Origin: Actinomadura darangshiensis | Lineage (GTDB): Bacteria > Actinomycetota > Actinomycetes > Streptosporangiales > Streptosporangiaceae | DNA: 37,135 bases | Assembly: GCF_004349235.1 (NCBI RefSeq) | Contig: NZ_SMKY01000062.1 | Coordinates: 1 to 37,135 of the forward strand | Direction of reading: 5' to 3' | Position numbers and translations under genes: made by a program | Notes under the pieces: generated by a model | Told to the model about the DNA's origin: nothing | Database searches by the model: none | Seen by the model: only the letters and a program-made list of their open reading frames with translations | Shown here: positions 8,417-17,786 of the stretch, piece by piece | Numbering within the stretch: the stretch's first letter is position 1 | Layout: every line of letters starts with the position of its first letter

Positions 8417-8857
8417 CTAGAGCGGCGGGCGGCGCGCCTCCCAGGGCGTGCTCAGCACGACCGTGGTCCGCGTCGCGACGTTCGCGGCGGCGCGGATCTT
8501 CTGCAGCAGGTCCTCCAGCTCGTTCGGGGACGCGACCCGCACCTTGAGGATGTAGCTCTCCTCCCCCGCCACCGAATGGCACGCCTCGATCGCCTGCAGA
8601 TGCGCCAGCCGGTCGGGGGCGTCGTCCGGCGCGGCCGGGTCGATCGGCTTGATCGACACGAACGCGGTCAGCGGCAGCCCGATCTGCCCGGTGTCCAGCT
8701 GCGCGGCGAACCTCTTGATGACGCCGCGCTTCTGCAGCCGCCGGACGCGCTGGTGCACCGCCGACACCGACAGCCCCGTCTCCTTGGCCAGGTCGGTGTA
8801 ACTCATCCGCCCGTCGTCGGCCAGTAGCGCCATGATCTGTCGATCGATCTCCTCCAC
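8417..8857 (-). CDS. Lrp/AsnC family transcriptional regulator
   Basis: This 146-residue protein has an N-terminal helix-turn-helix (DRQIMALLADDGRMSYTDLA, then TGLSVSAVHQRVRRLQKRG) and a C-terminal RAM effector domain (GEESYILKVRVASPNELEDL). Members sense amino acids or related metabolites and act as dimers or octamers. The start is GTG 8857. A TAGATT -10-like hexamer ends 6 bases before it with no Shine-Dalgarno, so a leaderless message is plausible. Its target is unknown. The convergent oxidoreductase is not an obvious partner. Confidence 0.92.
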   Translation of the reverse strand: MEEIDRQIMALLADDGRMSYTDLAKETGLSVSAVHQRVRRLQKRGVIKRFAAQLDTGQIGLPLTAFVSIKPIDPAAPDDAPDRLAHLQAIEACHSVAGEESYILKVRVASPNELEDLLQKIRAAANVATRTTVVLSTPWEARRPPL

Positions 8858-8929
8858 GCGGGAAATCTAGCGTGCCGGAGCCGGTGCGTGGGCCCGCTCC
8901 GGCCACCGGAGGCGCCGCCCGCGGGTGTT

Positions 8930-9955
8930 TCAGCGGCGCGCGGGGCGCAGCGGGCCGCAGCTGCCGCGCACGACCAGCTCGGTCGGCAGCAGCACGGGAC
9001 CGCCCCTGCCGCGCCGGGCGGGCTCGCGGAGCAGCAGCTCGCAGGCGCGGTAGCCGATGTCGTGGCCGGGGCGGGCGACGGCGGTGAGCGGCGGGTCGCA
9101 CAGCTCCGCCCACGCGACGTCGTCGGTCATCGCGATCGACACGTCCGCGGGCACCCGCAGGTCCAGCTCGCGGGCGACGAGGACGGCGGCCTCGCCGAGC
9201 AGGTGCCCGGCGGCCAGCACGGCGGTGACGTCCCCGCGGCGCTGCAGCAGCCCGGCCACGGCCGCGTAGGCGGCGTCGCTGACCGGGCGGGCGGCGACGA
9301 TCAGGTCCTCCTCCACGGGGACGCCCAGCTGGGCGAGCGTGCCGCGGAAGGCCCGCTCCCGCACCCCGGCCGCCGAACCCGGCGCGCCGCCGAGGAACCC
9401 GATGCGGCGGTGCCCGAGCCCGGCGAGGTACTCGGTGAGGGACCGGACGCCGCCCGCGTCGTCGGCGAGCACGGACGGGACGTCGGGCAGTCCCGGCAGG
9501 ACGCGGTCGGCGAACACGACGCTGGAGCACACCCGGGCGGCGCCGCGCCAGTCGGCCTCGTCGCCGACGGGGAGCGCGATGACGCCGTCCACGCGCTGCT
9601 CGACGAGCCGCTCGACGATCTCGGCCTCGCGGGCGGGGTCGCCGTGCGCGGCGTCCACGATGACGTGCTCGCCGAGGGTGCGGGCGCAGGCGAGGACGCC
9701 CGCGACGACCTCGGCGCAGAACGGGTCGGTGACGTCGGGGACGACCAGGCCGATGCCGCCGCTGCGGCGCAGCTTCAGGCCGCGGCCGAGTGCGCTCGGG
9801 CGGTAGTCGAGGTCCCGGGCGGCGGCCTGCACGCGCTCGCGGGTGGCGGCGCTGACCGAGCCGGTCCCGGAGAACACCCGCGACACCGTGGCGATCCCGA
9901 CGCCCGCCGACGCCGCCACGTCCTTGATCGTCGCCGACCGCCGCTCCGCCGCCAC
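8930..9955 (-). CDS. LacI family transcriptional repressor
   Basis: This 341-residue protein has a LacI helix-turn-helix at residues 9-28 (TIKDVAASAGVGIATVSRVF) and a hinge with YRPSALGRGLKLRR. A periplasmic-binding-protein-like sugar domain follows (IGLVVPDVTDPF to the C-terminus). The start is GTG 9955, with AAAGGG upstream. It is divergent from the ATPase gene at 10100, and two LacI-type palindromes with the central CG lie between them, at 10009-10022 and 10074-10085. It probably represses that ATPase gene and perhaps itself. The inducer is likely a sugar, unidentified. Confidence 0.92.
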   Translation of the reverse strand: MAAERRSATIKDVAASAGVGIATVSRVFSGTGSVSAATRERVQAAARDLDYRPSALGRGLKLRRSGGIGLVVPDVTDPFCAEVVAGVLACARTLGEHVIVDAAHGDPAREAEIVERLVEQRVDGVIALPVGDEADWRGAARVCSSVVFADRVLPGLPDVPSVLADDAGGVRSLTEYLAGLGHRRIGFLGGAPGSAAGVRERAFRGTLAQLGVPVEEDLIVAARPVSDAAYAAVAGLLQRRGDVTAVLAAGHLLGEAAVLVARELDLRVPADVSIAMTDDVAWAELCDPPLTAVARPGHDIGYRACELLLREPARRGRGGPVLLPTELVVRGSCGPLRPARR

Positions 9956-10008
9956 CGAACCGCCCTTTCCGGAAGTTTCCGATCATCTTCTCATGGCACC
10001 GCCTCCCC

Positions 10009-10022
10009 TGGAAACGATTCCA
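10009..10022 (+). promoter_or_regulatory. LacI-type operator, distal box
   Basis: TGGAAACGATTCCA is a 14-base palindrome with a central CG and one mismatched pair. It matches the shape of LacI/CcpA-family operators. It lies 54 bases upstream of the LacI start and could serve autoregulation. Confidence 0.65.
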
Positions 10023-10051
10023 TGATGTTTACTCCACTCATTGAGGAGAAT

Positions 10052-10068
10052 CCCCTGCTCGGCAGGGG
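10052..10068 (+). repeat. Small hairpin between the LacI boxes
   Basis: CCCCTGC (10052-10058) and GCAGGGG (10062-10068) form a 7-bp stem with a 3-base loop. There is no T-tract, so it is not a clear terminator. It could lie in the leader of the ATPase gene or within the promoter region. Function unknown. Confidence 0.4.
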
Positions 10069-10073
10069 GTAAC

Positions 10074-10085
10074 GGAAACGTTTCC
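10074..10085 (+). promoter_or_regulatory. LacI-type operator, proximal box
   Basis: GGAAACGTTTCC is a perfect 12-base palindrome with the central CG of LacI-family operators. It ends 3 bases before the Shine-Dalgarno AAAGGGG (10088-10094) of the ATPase gene, a position where a bound repressor would block transcription. Confidence 0.75.
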
Positions 10086-10099
10086 ACAAAGGGGTACGG

Positions 10100-11347
<1,248 letters not shown>

Positions 11348-11372
11348 CCAGGTAGTTCCGGCTGGAACAGGG

Positions 11373-11407
11373 CGGTGCCCACGGCCTGAGGAAGGCCGTG
11401 GGCACCG
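11373..11407. terminator. Bidirectional terminator hairpin
   Basis: A perfect 15-bp stem (11373-11387 paired with 11393-11407) with loop GAGGA lies between two convergent genes, 25 bases after one stop and 21 bases before the other. There is no long T-tract, as is common in GC-rich actinobacteria. It probably ends transcription from both sides. Confidence 0.8.
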
Positions 11408-11428
11408 TTACGTGCGCCGCCGCGGGGG

Positions 11429-12367
11429 CTACTTCACCGAGCCGGCGAGGACGCCCTGGACGAAGTAGCGCTGGAAGGCGAAGAACACGGCCAGCGGGAC
11501 GATCAGCGACAGGAACGCGCCGGGCGCGAGGATGTCGATGTTGCCGGTGAACTGCCGCATCTGGGACTGCAGCCACTTGGTCATCGGCTGCGACCCGGTG
11601 TCGGCGAACACCAGCGCGACCAGCAGGTCGTTCCAGACCCACAGGAACTGGAAGATGCCGAGCGAGGCGATCGCCGGGCCGCCCAGCGGGAAGATCACCC
11701 GGCGGAAGATCGTCCACTCCGAGCCGCCGTCCATCCGCGCCGCCTCCAGGAGGTCCCGGGGGATCGCCGCGAAGAAGTTGCGGAGCAGGAAGATGGCGAA
11801 CGGCAGCCCGAACGCGACGTGGAACAGCACCACGCCGGTGATCGAGCCGAACATGTGGAAGCCGCCGAACTCGATGTGGCCGTAGAGCTTGGCGACCGGG
11901 ATCAGCGCGACCTGGACGGGCACCACCAGCAGCGCCACGACGATCAGGAACAGCCAGTCCCGGCCGGGGAACTCCATCCACGCGAACGCGTAGGCGGCCA
12001 GCGACGCGATCGCGACGACCAGCAGCGTCGCCGGGACGGTGATCAGCACCGTGTTCCAGAACGAGTCGACGAAGTCGCCCTTGTCCAGCAGCGAGCTGTA
12101 GGACTCGGCGGTCAGCTGCGTCGGCTTGGTGAACACCTTCCACCAGCCGCCCGCGCTGTTGTCCGCGTTGGAGCGCAGCGAGGCGACCAGCAGCCCGAGG
12201 GTCGGCACCAGCCAGAACAGCGCGATGAGGACCAGCAGCACCTGCGCGACGCCGCCGCCGAGCCTGCCGACGGCCCGCGCCGCCAGGCCGCGCCGGGGTG
12301 CGCCCGCCGCCCCGTTCCCGCCGTCCGCCCGGGCCGGCGCCCCGGCGGCCTTCTCCGCGGTGCTCAT
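11429..12367 (-). CDS. Sugar ABC transporter permease, MalG/AglG type
   Basis: This 312-residue membrane protein has an Ala/Gly-rich cytoplasmic N-terminus of about 38 residues and six helices. The EAA motif is LLEAARMDGGSEWTIFRRVI, followed by FPLGGPAIASLGIFQFLWVW. The C-terminus QRYFVQGVLAGSVK is typical of MalG-type subunits. Its ATG overlaps the upstream permease stop as ATGA. It is the last gene of the operon beginning at 16323 and ends 21 bases from the shared hairpin. Together with its partners it resembles alpha-glucoside (AglEFGK-like) importers; the sugar is not proven. Confidence 0.9.
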   Translation of the reverse strand: MSTAEKAAGAPARADGGNGAAGAPRRGLAARAVGRLGGGVAQVLLVLIALFWLVPTLGLLVASLRSNADNSAGGWWKVFTKPTQLTAESYSSLLDKGDFVDSFWNTVLITVPATLLVVAIASLAAYAFAWMEFPGRDWLFLIVVALLVVPVQVALIPVAKLYGHIEFGGFHMFGSITGVVLFHVAFGLPFAIFLLRNFFAAIPRDLLEAARMDGGSEWTIFRRVIFPLGGPAIASLGIFQFLWVWNDLLVALVFADTGSQPMTKWLQSQMRQFTGNIDILAPGAFLSLIVPLAVFFAFQRYFVQGVLAGSVK

Positions 12368-13749
12368 TTGCGCTCCTGCCGCATTCGCCGGATGTTGAAC
12401 AGCATGGCGGGCAGCACGAGCACGAACAGCACCACGGCGATGGCGCTGCCGGCGCCCTGGTCGTTGCCGCCGCCGAACGACTCGGTCCACATCTGCAGCG
12501 CCAGCACGCTGGCGTTCGGATCGCCGCCGCCGATGATGTAGACGAGGTCGAACACCTTCAGGACGTTGATGACCAGCGTCACCAGCACGACCATCAGGAC
12601 GGGCGCGAGCAGCGGGATCGTCACCCGCCGGAACACCTGCCACTCGGTGGCGCCGTCCACCCGGGCCGCCTCCAGCGCGTCGCGCGGGATGGCGGCGAGC
12701 CCGGCGGCGATCAGCACCATCGCGAACCCGGCCCACACCCACAGGTACGACCCGATGATCGCCGGTGTGATCAGCGTGCCGCCGAGCCATTCGGCGCCCC
12801 GGTAGGCGGCGGTGAAGTTGTCCTTGGGCAGCCGGATCGTGTACGTCCCGTCCGGCACCTTCTTCATCGTGAACGTGCCGTCGGCGTCCGTGGTGGCCTT
12901 GGCGACGACCTTGCCGCCCCGGACCGCCTCGACCCTGATGCCGGGCAGCCCGGACTCGCCCGCGTTCGGGTTGTTCTGCTGCCCGCCGCCGCCCCTGGTG
13001 AAGTCGAACCAGACCGTGCCCGTCAGCTGCCCCGGCTTCGCCGGCGGCGGCTGCGCGGCCGGCTCGGCGTCCTTCGGCAGGTACTCCTGCTTGACCTTCA
13101 GCAGCGGGACGAGCGCGCTCTGCCCGGCCGAGTACGACTTCGCCGTGGTCACGGCGCCGCCGCCGTCCTGCCGGACGGGAGCGTTCCCGCCGCTGCGGGG
13201 CCCCGCGCCGGGATAGCTCCGGTCCTGCTTGAACATGTCGTGGATCGCGACCATCGCCGCGTTCGCGACGCCCTTGTCGGGGTCCTGCTGGTACACCAGC
13301 CGGAAGATCACGCCGGAGGCGAGGAACGAGATCGCCATCGGCATGAACACCACGAGCTTGAACACCGTCGCCCACCGGATCCGCTCGGTGAGGACGGCGA
13401 ACACCAGGCCGACGATGGTCACCACGGTCGGCGCCACCACGACCCAGACGGCGGTGTTGCGCACCGCCACGAGGTTGTCGTGCCCCTTGAAGACCCCGGT
13501 GTAGTTGCCGACCCCGGCGAACGAGCCCGAGGCGTCGAAGAAGCTGCGGATCACCGAGTACACGATCGGGTAGAGCACCAGGAAGCCGAGCAGCAGCAGC
13601 GCCGGCAGCAGGAACGTCAGGGCCAGCCACGACGGCGGGGTGAGCCGCTCGCGGCCCCGGCGCGCGCCGGGGCGGCCGGCCGGGGGGGCGATGGCGGCGG
13701 CGCCGCCGGCCGTCGCGGCCGGCGGCACCTCCTCATTCGGAGCCTTCAT
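12364..13749 (-). CDS. Sugar ABC transporter permease, MalF/AglF type, with an inserted beta-sandwich-like domain
   Basis: At 461 residues this is over 130 longer than the MalF-type permease at 3325-4305. Residues 40-150 give the first helices. Residues 160-318 form an insert after the FRLVYQQDPDKG segment, with the remaining helices and the EAA motif (EAARVDGATEWQVFRRVTIP, 360-379) after it. Within the insert, residues 240-310 read as a compact beta-sandwich of the SdrD-B/carboxypeptidase-regulatory-like kind: GTVWFDF, then GLPGIRVEAVRGGKVVA, TTDADGTFTMKKVPDGTYTI and RLP. Residues 165-240 are Pro/Gly/Ala-rich and look flexible. By topology the insert should face outside, near the binding lipoprotein. 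Its role is unknown. Confidence 0.88.
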   Translation of the reverse strand: MKAPNEEVPPAATAGGAAAIAPPAGRPGARRGRERLTPPSWLALTFLLPALLLLGFLVLYPIVYSVIRSFFDASGSFAGVGNYTGVFKGHDNLVAVRNTAVWVVVAPTVVTIVGLVFAVLTERIRWATVFKLVVFMPMAISFLASGVIFRLVYQQDPDKGVANAAMVAIHDMFKQDRSYPGAGPRSGGNAPVRQDGGGAVTTAKSYSAGQSALVPLLKVKQEYLPKDAEPAAQPPPAKPGQLTGTVWFDFTRGGGGQQNNPNAGESGLPGIRVEAVRGGKVVAKATTDADGTFTMKKVPDGTYTIRLPKDNFTAAYRGAEWLGGTLITPAIIGSYLWVWAGFAMVLIAAGLAAIPRDALEAARVDGATEWQVFRRVTIPLLAPVLMVVLVTLVINVLKVFDLVYIIGGGDPNASVLALQMWTESFGGGNDQGAGSAIAVVLFVLVLPAMLFNIRRMRQERK

Positions 13750-13774
13750 CCAGGGATCCCCTACTTTTCAGGCC

Positions 13775-15097
13775 CTACTTGTAGGCCTTGGCGGCCTCGG
13801 CCTCCAGCTTGGCCTGCGTGCCCTTGACGTCGGACGGCTTCTGCACGAACTGGCGCAGCGCCTCCCACTCGCCCTTTCCGGGCGTCGCGCCGAACGCGGC
13901 GGGCGCCAGGTCGGACATGTCGTAGCGGGCGGCGTCGCCGGACGCCTGCAGCTGGCTGATCAGCTGCTTGGCGATCGGGTCGGAGTAGGCGTCGGGCTTG
14001 ACGTTCTTGTTCGGCGTCAGGAAGCCGCCGAGCCCGGCCCAGACCTTGCCCGCCTCGGGCGAGGCGAGGAACTTCATCAGCTCCTGGGCGCCCTTGCCGT
14101 CCTTCAGCGCGACCGCGACGTCGCCGCCGAGGATCGCCGGGGCGGTGTCGCCGGCCTTCGGGAACGCGAACACCTTGGCGTCGGTGCCGACCTTCGCCTT
14201 GGTGGTGCCGATGTTGGCGGCGGCGAAGTCGCCGCCGTACACCATGGCGGCCTTCTGCTGGCCGAAGACCTGCGTGACCGACTCGTCGAACTTGGTCTTG
14301 GTCGCGGTCGCGACGCCGCCGTTGAGGTAGTCGGGCTTGCCCCAGATCTCGGCGAGGGTCTCCAGCGCCTTGCCGACCGTCGGGTCGGTCCACTTGATCT
14401 CGTGCTTGGCGAGCTTGTCGTAGTTGTCCGGCCCGGCCTGCGACAGGTAGACGTTCTCGAACCAGTCGGTGAGCGTCCAGGAGTCCTGCGGGCCGGCGGC
14501 CAGGGTGAACGGGGTGGTGCCCGCGTCCTGCAGGGTGCCCGCCGTCTTGACCAGGTCGGCCCACGCCGCGGGCGGCTGCACGCCGGCCTCGTCGAACGCC
14601 TGCGGCCGGTACCACAGGATCGACTTGTAGGCGGCCTTGACGATCACGCCGTAGGTCTTGCCGCCGGAGGAGCCGAGCTCCTTCCAGTACGGCGAGAAGT
14701 TCGTGCCGACCTCCGAGACGGCGTCGTCCGCGAGCGGCTTCAGCGCGCCCTTGTCGGCGTACTGCTGCATCAGGCCGGGCTGCGGCAGGATCGCCACGTC
14801 CGGCGGGGTCTTGGCCTCGATGCGCGGGCCGAGGTAGGCGTCGGTGTTCTCGCCGGTGGAGGCGTAGTTGACCTTCGCCCCCGTCTTGTCCTCGAACGCC
14901 TTCAGCACCTTGCGGAAGTTCGCCTCCTCGGGGCCGGTCCACTTGGCCGCGACCTCGATGGTGGTGCCCTTCAGTTCTCCCCCGCCGGCGGGCGTGGACC
15001 CGCCGTCGCCCTTGTCGTCGTCGCCGCCGCACGCGGCGGCCGCGGACAGGAGCATCGCCGCCGCAACGGCGGCCCCCGTCAGCCTGCTGACCCTCAT
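13775..15097 (-). CDS. Sugar ABC transporter substrate-binding lipoprotein (AglE-like)
   Basis: This 440-residue lipoprotein has a signal peptide with Cys23 in the AAAC lipobox followed by GGDDD. The mature protein is an extracellular solute-binding family 1 protein: TTIEVAAKWTGPEEANFRKV, an early YASTGENTDAYLGPRI segment and PPDVAILPQPG. These features resemble AglE-type alpha-glucoside binding proteins, a moderately confident assignment. Its ATG overlaps the ATPase stop by 4 bases (ATGA). The permease gene begins 25 bases after its stop. Confidence 0.88.
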   Translation of the reverse strand: MRVSRLTGAAVAAAMLLSAAAACGGDDDKGDGGSTPAGGGELKGTTIEVAAKWTGPEEANFRKVLKAFEDKTGAKVNYASTGENTDAYLGPRIEAKTPPDVAILPQPGLMQQYADKGALKPLADDAVSEVGTNFSPYWKELGSSGGKTYGVIVKAAYKSILWYRPQAFDEAGVQPPAAWADLVKTAGTLQDAGTTPFTLAAGPQDSWTLTDWFENVYLSQAGPDNYDKLAKHEIKWTDPTVGKALETLAEIWGKPDYLNGGVATATKTKFDESVTQVFGQQKAAMVYGGDFAAANIGTTKAKVGTDAKVFAFPKAGDTAPAILGGDVAVALKDGKGAQELMKFLASPEAGKVWAGLGGFLTPNKNVKPDAYSDPIAKQLISQLQASGDAARYDMSDLAPAAFGATPGKGEWEALRQFVQKPSDVKGTQAKLEAEAAKAYK

Positions 15098-16323
15098 TCC
15101 TCATCCTCCCTGGCCGGACCGGCGCCGCCTGATCCCCAGATCGACGCGCCGGACTCGATATCGAAGAAGTGCAGGCGGCCGGTGTCGACGCTGATCGCCA
15201 CCGGGTCGCCCACCTTCACGCGGGTGCGCGGGCTGAACCGCGCGACCAGGTCCGTGCGGGGGGCCTCCAGGTGCCCCAGCACGTCGGTCCCCGCGTCGCG
15301 CGCGAGCTCCTTGGTGTCCTCGGTGACGACCTGGGACGCCTCGATCGCGAAGTGGACCAGCACGTCCGAGCCCATCGCCTCCACGAGGTCGGCGGTGGAG
15401 GTGAGCCCGGACCCTTCGGACGCCTCCACGAGCTCGGAGTCCTCCATGTCCTCGGGGCGGATGCCGACGACGACGTCGCCCCCGAGGTAGGACGCGAGGG
15501 CCGGGCGCTCGGTCAGCACCGCGGCCGGCAGCGTCAGGGTCTGGCCGCCGATCTCCAGGCGCGGGTTCGCCGCGTCCCCGGACAGCGAGCCCTGGATCAG
15601 GTTCATGGCCGGCGAGCCGATGAAGCCGGCGACGAACAGGTTCGCCGGCCGGTCGTACAGCTCCTGCGGCGGGGCGACCTGCTGCAGCTCGCCCTTCTTC
15701 ATCACCGCGACGCGGTCGCCGAGCGTCATCGCCTCGGTCTGGTCGTGCGTGACGTAGATCGTGGTGACGCCGAGGTCGCGCTGGATGCGGGCGATCTCGG
15801 CGCGCATCTGGACGCGGAGCTTGGCGTCGAGGTTGGACAGCGGCTCGTCCATGAGGAACGCCTGCGGCTCGCGGACGATCGCGCGGCCCATCGCGACGCG
15901 CTGCCGCTGGCCGCCCGACAGGTTGCGGGGCTTGCGCGACAGGTGCTCGGTGAGGCCGAGGATCTCCGCGGCGCGGTCGACCTTCGCGCGGATCTCGGCC
16001 TTCGGCAGCTTGCGCAGCGACAGCCCGAAGCCGATGTTGTCGCGGACCGACAGGTGCGGGTAGAGGGCGTAGCTCTGGAACACCATCGCGACGTCGCGGT
16101 CCCGGGCGGGGACGCGGTTGACGACCCGGCCGCCGATCGTGACCTCGCCCTCGGAGATGTCCTCCAGCCCGGCGGCCATCCGCAGCGCGGTCGTCTTGCC
16201 GCAGCCGGAGGGGCCGACCAGGACGAGGAACTCCCCGTCCTCGATGTGCAGGTTCAGGTCGGTCACGGCCCGCGTGCCGTCGGGATAGACCTTCCCGACG
16301 CCGATCAGGTCGACCTCTGCCAC
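15094..16323 (-). CDS. Sugar ABC transporter ATPase, MsiK/UgpC/MalK type
   Basis: This 409-residue subunit has Walker A GPSGCGKTT (37-45), Q-loop FQSYALYPH (82-90), LSGGQ (135-139), Walker B FLMDEP (156-161), a switch His in THD, and a C-terminal OB/TOBE regulatory domain. All motifs fall at the same residue numbers as in the ATPase at 10100-11347, so the two are close paralogues. It is the first gene of its operon, with its own binding protein and permeases after it, so it is probably dedicated to them. The start is GTG with GAGGAG upstream. Confidence 0.92.
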   Translation of the reverse strand: MAEVDLIGVGKVYPDGTRAVTDLNLHIEDGEFLVLVGPSGCGKTTALRMAAGLEDISEGEVTIGGRVVNRVPARDRDVAMVFQSYALYPHLSVRDNIGFGLSLRKLPKAEIRAKVDRAAEILGLTEHLSRKPRNLSGGQRQRVAMGRAIVREPQAFLMDEPLSNLDAKLRVQMRAEIARIQRDLGVTTIYVTHDQTEAMTLGDRVAVMKKGELQQVAPPQELYDRPANLFVAGFIGSPAMNLIQGSLSGDAANPRLEIGGQTLTLPAAVLTERPALASYLGGDVVVGIRPEDMEDSELVEASEGSGLTSTADLVEAMGSDVLVHFAIEASQVVTEDTKELARDAGTDVLGHLEAPRTDLVARFSPRTRVKVGDPVAISVDTGRLHFFDIESGASIWGSGGAGPAREDEE

Positions 16324-16383
16324 GGCGGCTCCTCTTGTTCACGCACGTTCGTCACGGCACGGCGTCCGCGGGAAGGAACACGA

Positions 16384-16409
16384 CTTACCCCCGCGTAACT
16401 TGCAACAAG
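16384..16409 (-). promoter_or_regulatory. Possible operator region of the second sugar ABC operon
   Basis: Two short dyads lie 60-90 bases upstream of the ATPase start at 16323: TTAC-N6-GTAA (16385-16398) and CTTGCAACAAG (16399-16409). CTTGCA-type elements occur at maltose operons of Streptomyces (MalR, a LacI-family repressor). The GGAAACG palindrome seen at 10074 is absent here, so the LacI at 8930-9955 is not clearly the regulator. Weak evidence. Confidence 0.3.
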
Positions 16410-16524
16410 GAAGTACAGGGCAGAACGCCCGGACCGCAACAGCCACCGAGCGGGCTGACGCATTTGGTACAGAGATCGTTACCGACCCGTTTCCGTGCCA
16501 ATTTGCGCTGGCCGAAAAGGAGAA

Positions 16525-16556
16525 GAGGGCACGAACGGAAACCCGTTCGTGCCCTC
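16525..16556 (-). terminator. Rho-independent-type terminator of the M24 peptidase gene
   Basis: A 14-bp perfect stem (16525-16538 with 16543-16556) has a 4-base loop. Read on the minus strand it starts 21 bases after the peptidase stop and is followed by the T-rich TTCTCCTTTT. The rest of the 254-base gap up to 16577 shows only the operator-like dyads described above. Confidence 0.8.
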
Positions 16557-16577
16557 GTGTTCCGCGCCGGGCGGGCG

Positions 16578-17699
16578 CTACTCGACGATCACCAGCCCGC
16601 GCTCGGTGACGTTCATCGGCTCGTGGCCGTCCTCGGTGCACACGACGATGTCCTCGATGCGGGCGCCGTGCGGGCCGGGGTAGATGCCCGGCTCGATGGA
16701 GAACGCCATGCCGGGCTCCAGCGGCTCGCGGTTGCCGGCGACGATGTAGGGGTCCTCGTGCGACTCCAGCCCGATGCCGTGGCCGGTGCGGTGGAAGAAG
16801 TGCTCGCCGTATCCGGCGGCGGCGATGATGTCGCGGCCCGCCGCGTCCACCTCCTCGGGCGTCGCTCCGGGCCGGACGGCCTCCGACGACGCCCGCTGCG
16901 CCTCCGCCAGCACCGCGAAGTAGGCGAGGTACCCGGCGGGCGGCTCGCCCACGCAGAAGTTGCGGGTCGAGTCGGAGCAGTAGCCGCTCGGCATCGTCCC
17001 GCCGATGTCGACCACGACGGGCTCGCCGGGCAGGATGACGCGGTCCGACAGCTCGGCGTGCGGGTTCGCGCCGTTCGGGCCGGACCCGACGATCACGAAG
17101 TCGACCTGGGCGTGCCCCTCGGCGATGATCGCGTCGGCGATGTCGCGGCCCACCTCCCGCTCGGTGCGCCCGGCCTTGAGGAAGCCCGGCACGCGGCGGT
17201 GCACCCGGTCGATCGCCGCGCCGGCCTCGCGCAGCGCCTCGACCTCGGCGGCCGACTTGCGGATCCGCAGCTCCCGCAGCACCGAGCCGGCCGCGACCTG
17301 CTCGGCGCCCGGCAGCGCGGCGCGGAACCGCAGCGCCATGACCGCCCACATCCGGTCGGCGACGCCGACCTCGGCGAGCCCGGCGGGCAGCCGGGCGGCG
17401 GTCAGCGCGTACGGGTCCTCGGTCTCGTCCCACGGCACCAGCTCGACGCCGAGCGATCCCGCCGGCGACGCCTGCGCGGCGGGCAGCTCCAGCCGCGGCA
17501 CGATCAGGAACGGCTCGCCCTCCGCGGGCACGGCGAGGCAGGTCAGGCGCTCCAGCTGCTTCGCGTCGTAGCCGGTGGCGTAGCGCAGGTCCGGTCCGGG
17601 GGTCAGCAGCACCGCCCCGAGGCCCGCCTTCGCCGTCGCCTCCTGCACCAGCCCCACGCGCTCGCGCGGATACAACTCCGTTGTCACACCCGTCTCCAT
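16578..17699 (-). CDS. M24 family metallopeptidase (Xaa-Pro aminopeptidase-like)
   Basis: This 373-residue protein has a creatinase-like N-terminal domain (about 1-150) and a pita-bread catalytic domain. All five expected metal ligands are visible: Asp in VVVDIGG, Asp in SDSTRNF, His in HRTGHGIGLESHED, Glu in FSIEPGIY and Glu in ARIEDIVV. Such enzymes remove N-terminal residues next to proline or act on related dipeptides. I chose ATG 17699 (AGGA 7 bases upstream); GTG 17687 with GGAG 6 bases upstream is an equally good start and gives 369 residues. It is divergent from the exonuclease gene and ends in a strong terminator. Confidence 0.9.
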   Translation of the reverse strand: METGVTTELYPRERVGLVQEATAKAGLGAVLLTPGPDLRYATGYDAKQLERLTCLAVPAEGEPFLIVPRLELPAAQASPAGSLGVELVPWDETEDPYALTAARLPAGLAEVGVADRMWAVMALRFRAALPGAEQVAAGSVLRELRIRKSAAEVEALREAGAAIDRVHRRVPGFLKAGRTEREVGRDIADAIIAEGHAQVDFVIVGSGPNGANPHAELSDRVILPGEPVVVDIGGTMPSGYCSDSTRNFCVGEPPAGYLAYFAVLAEAQRASSEAVRPGATPEEVDAAGRDIIAAAGYGEHFFHRTGHGIGLESHEDPYIVAGNREPLEPGMAFSIEPGIYPGPHGARIEDIVVCTEDGHEPMNVTERGLVIVE

Positions 17700-17786
17700 T
17701 CTTGGGTCCTGTCCGATGGCCCGGTACCAGGATCGCAGGAGCGGCGTGCAGGCGCGGCGCCGGACCCGCGTGGGAGCATGTGCGTC

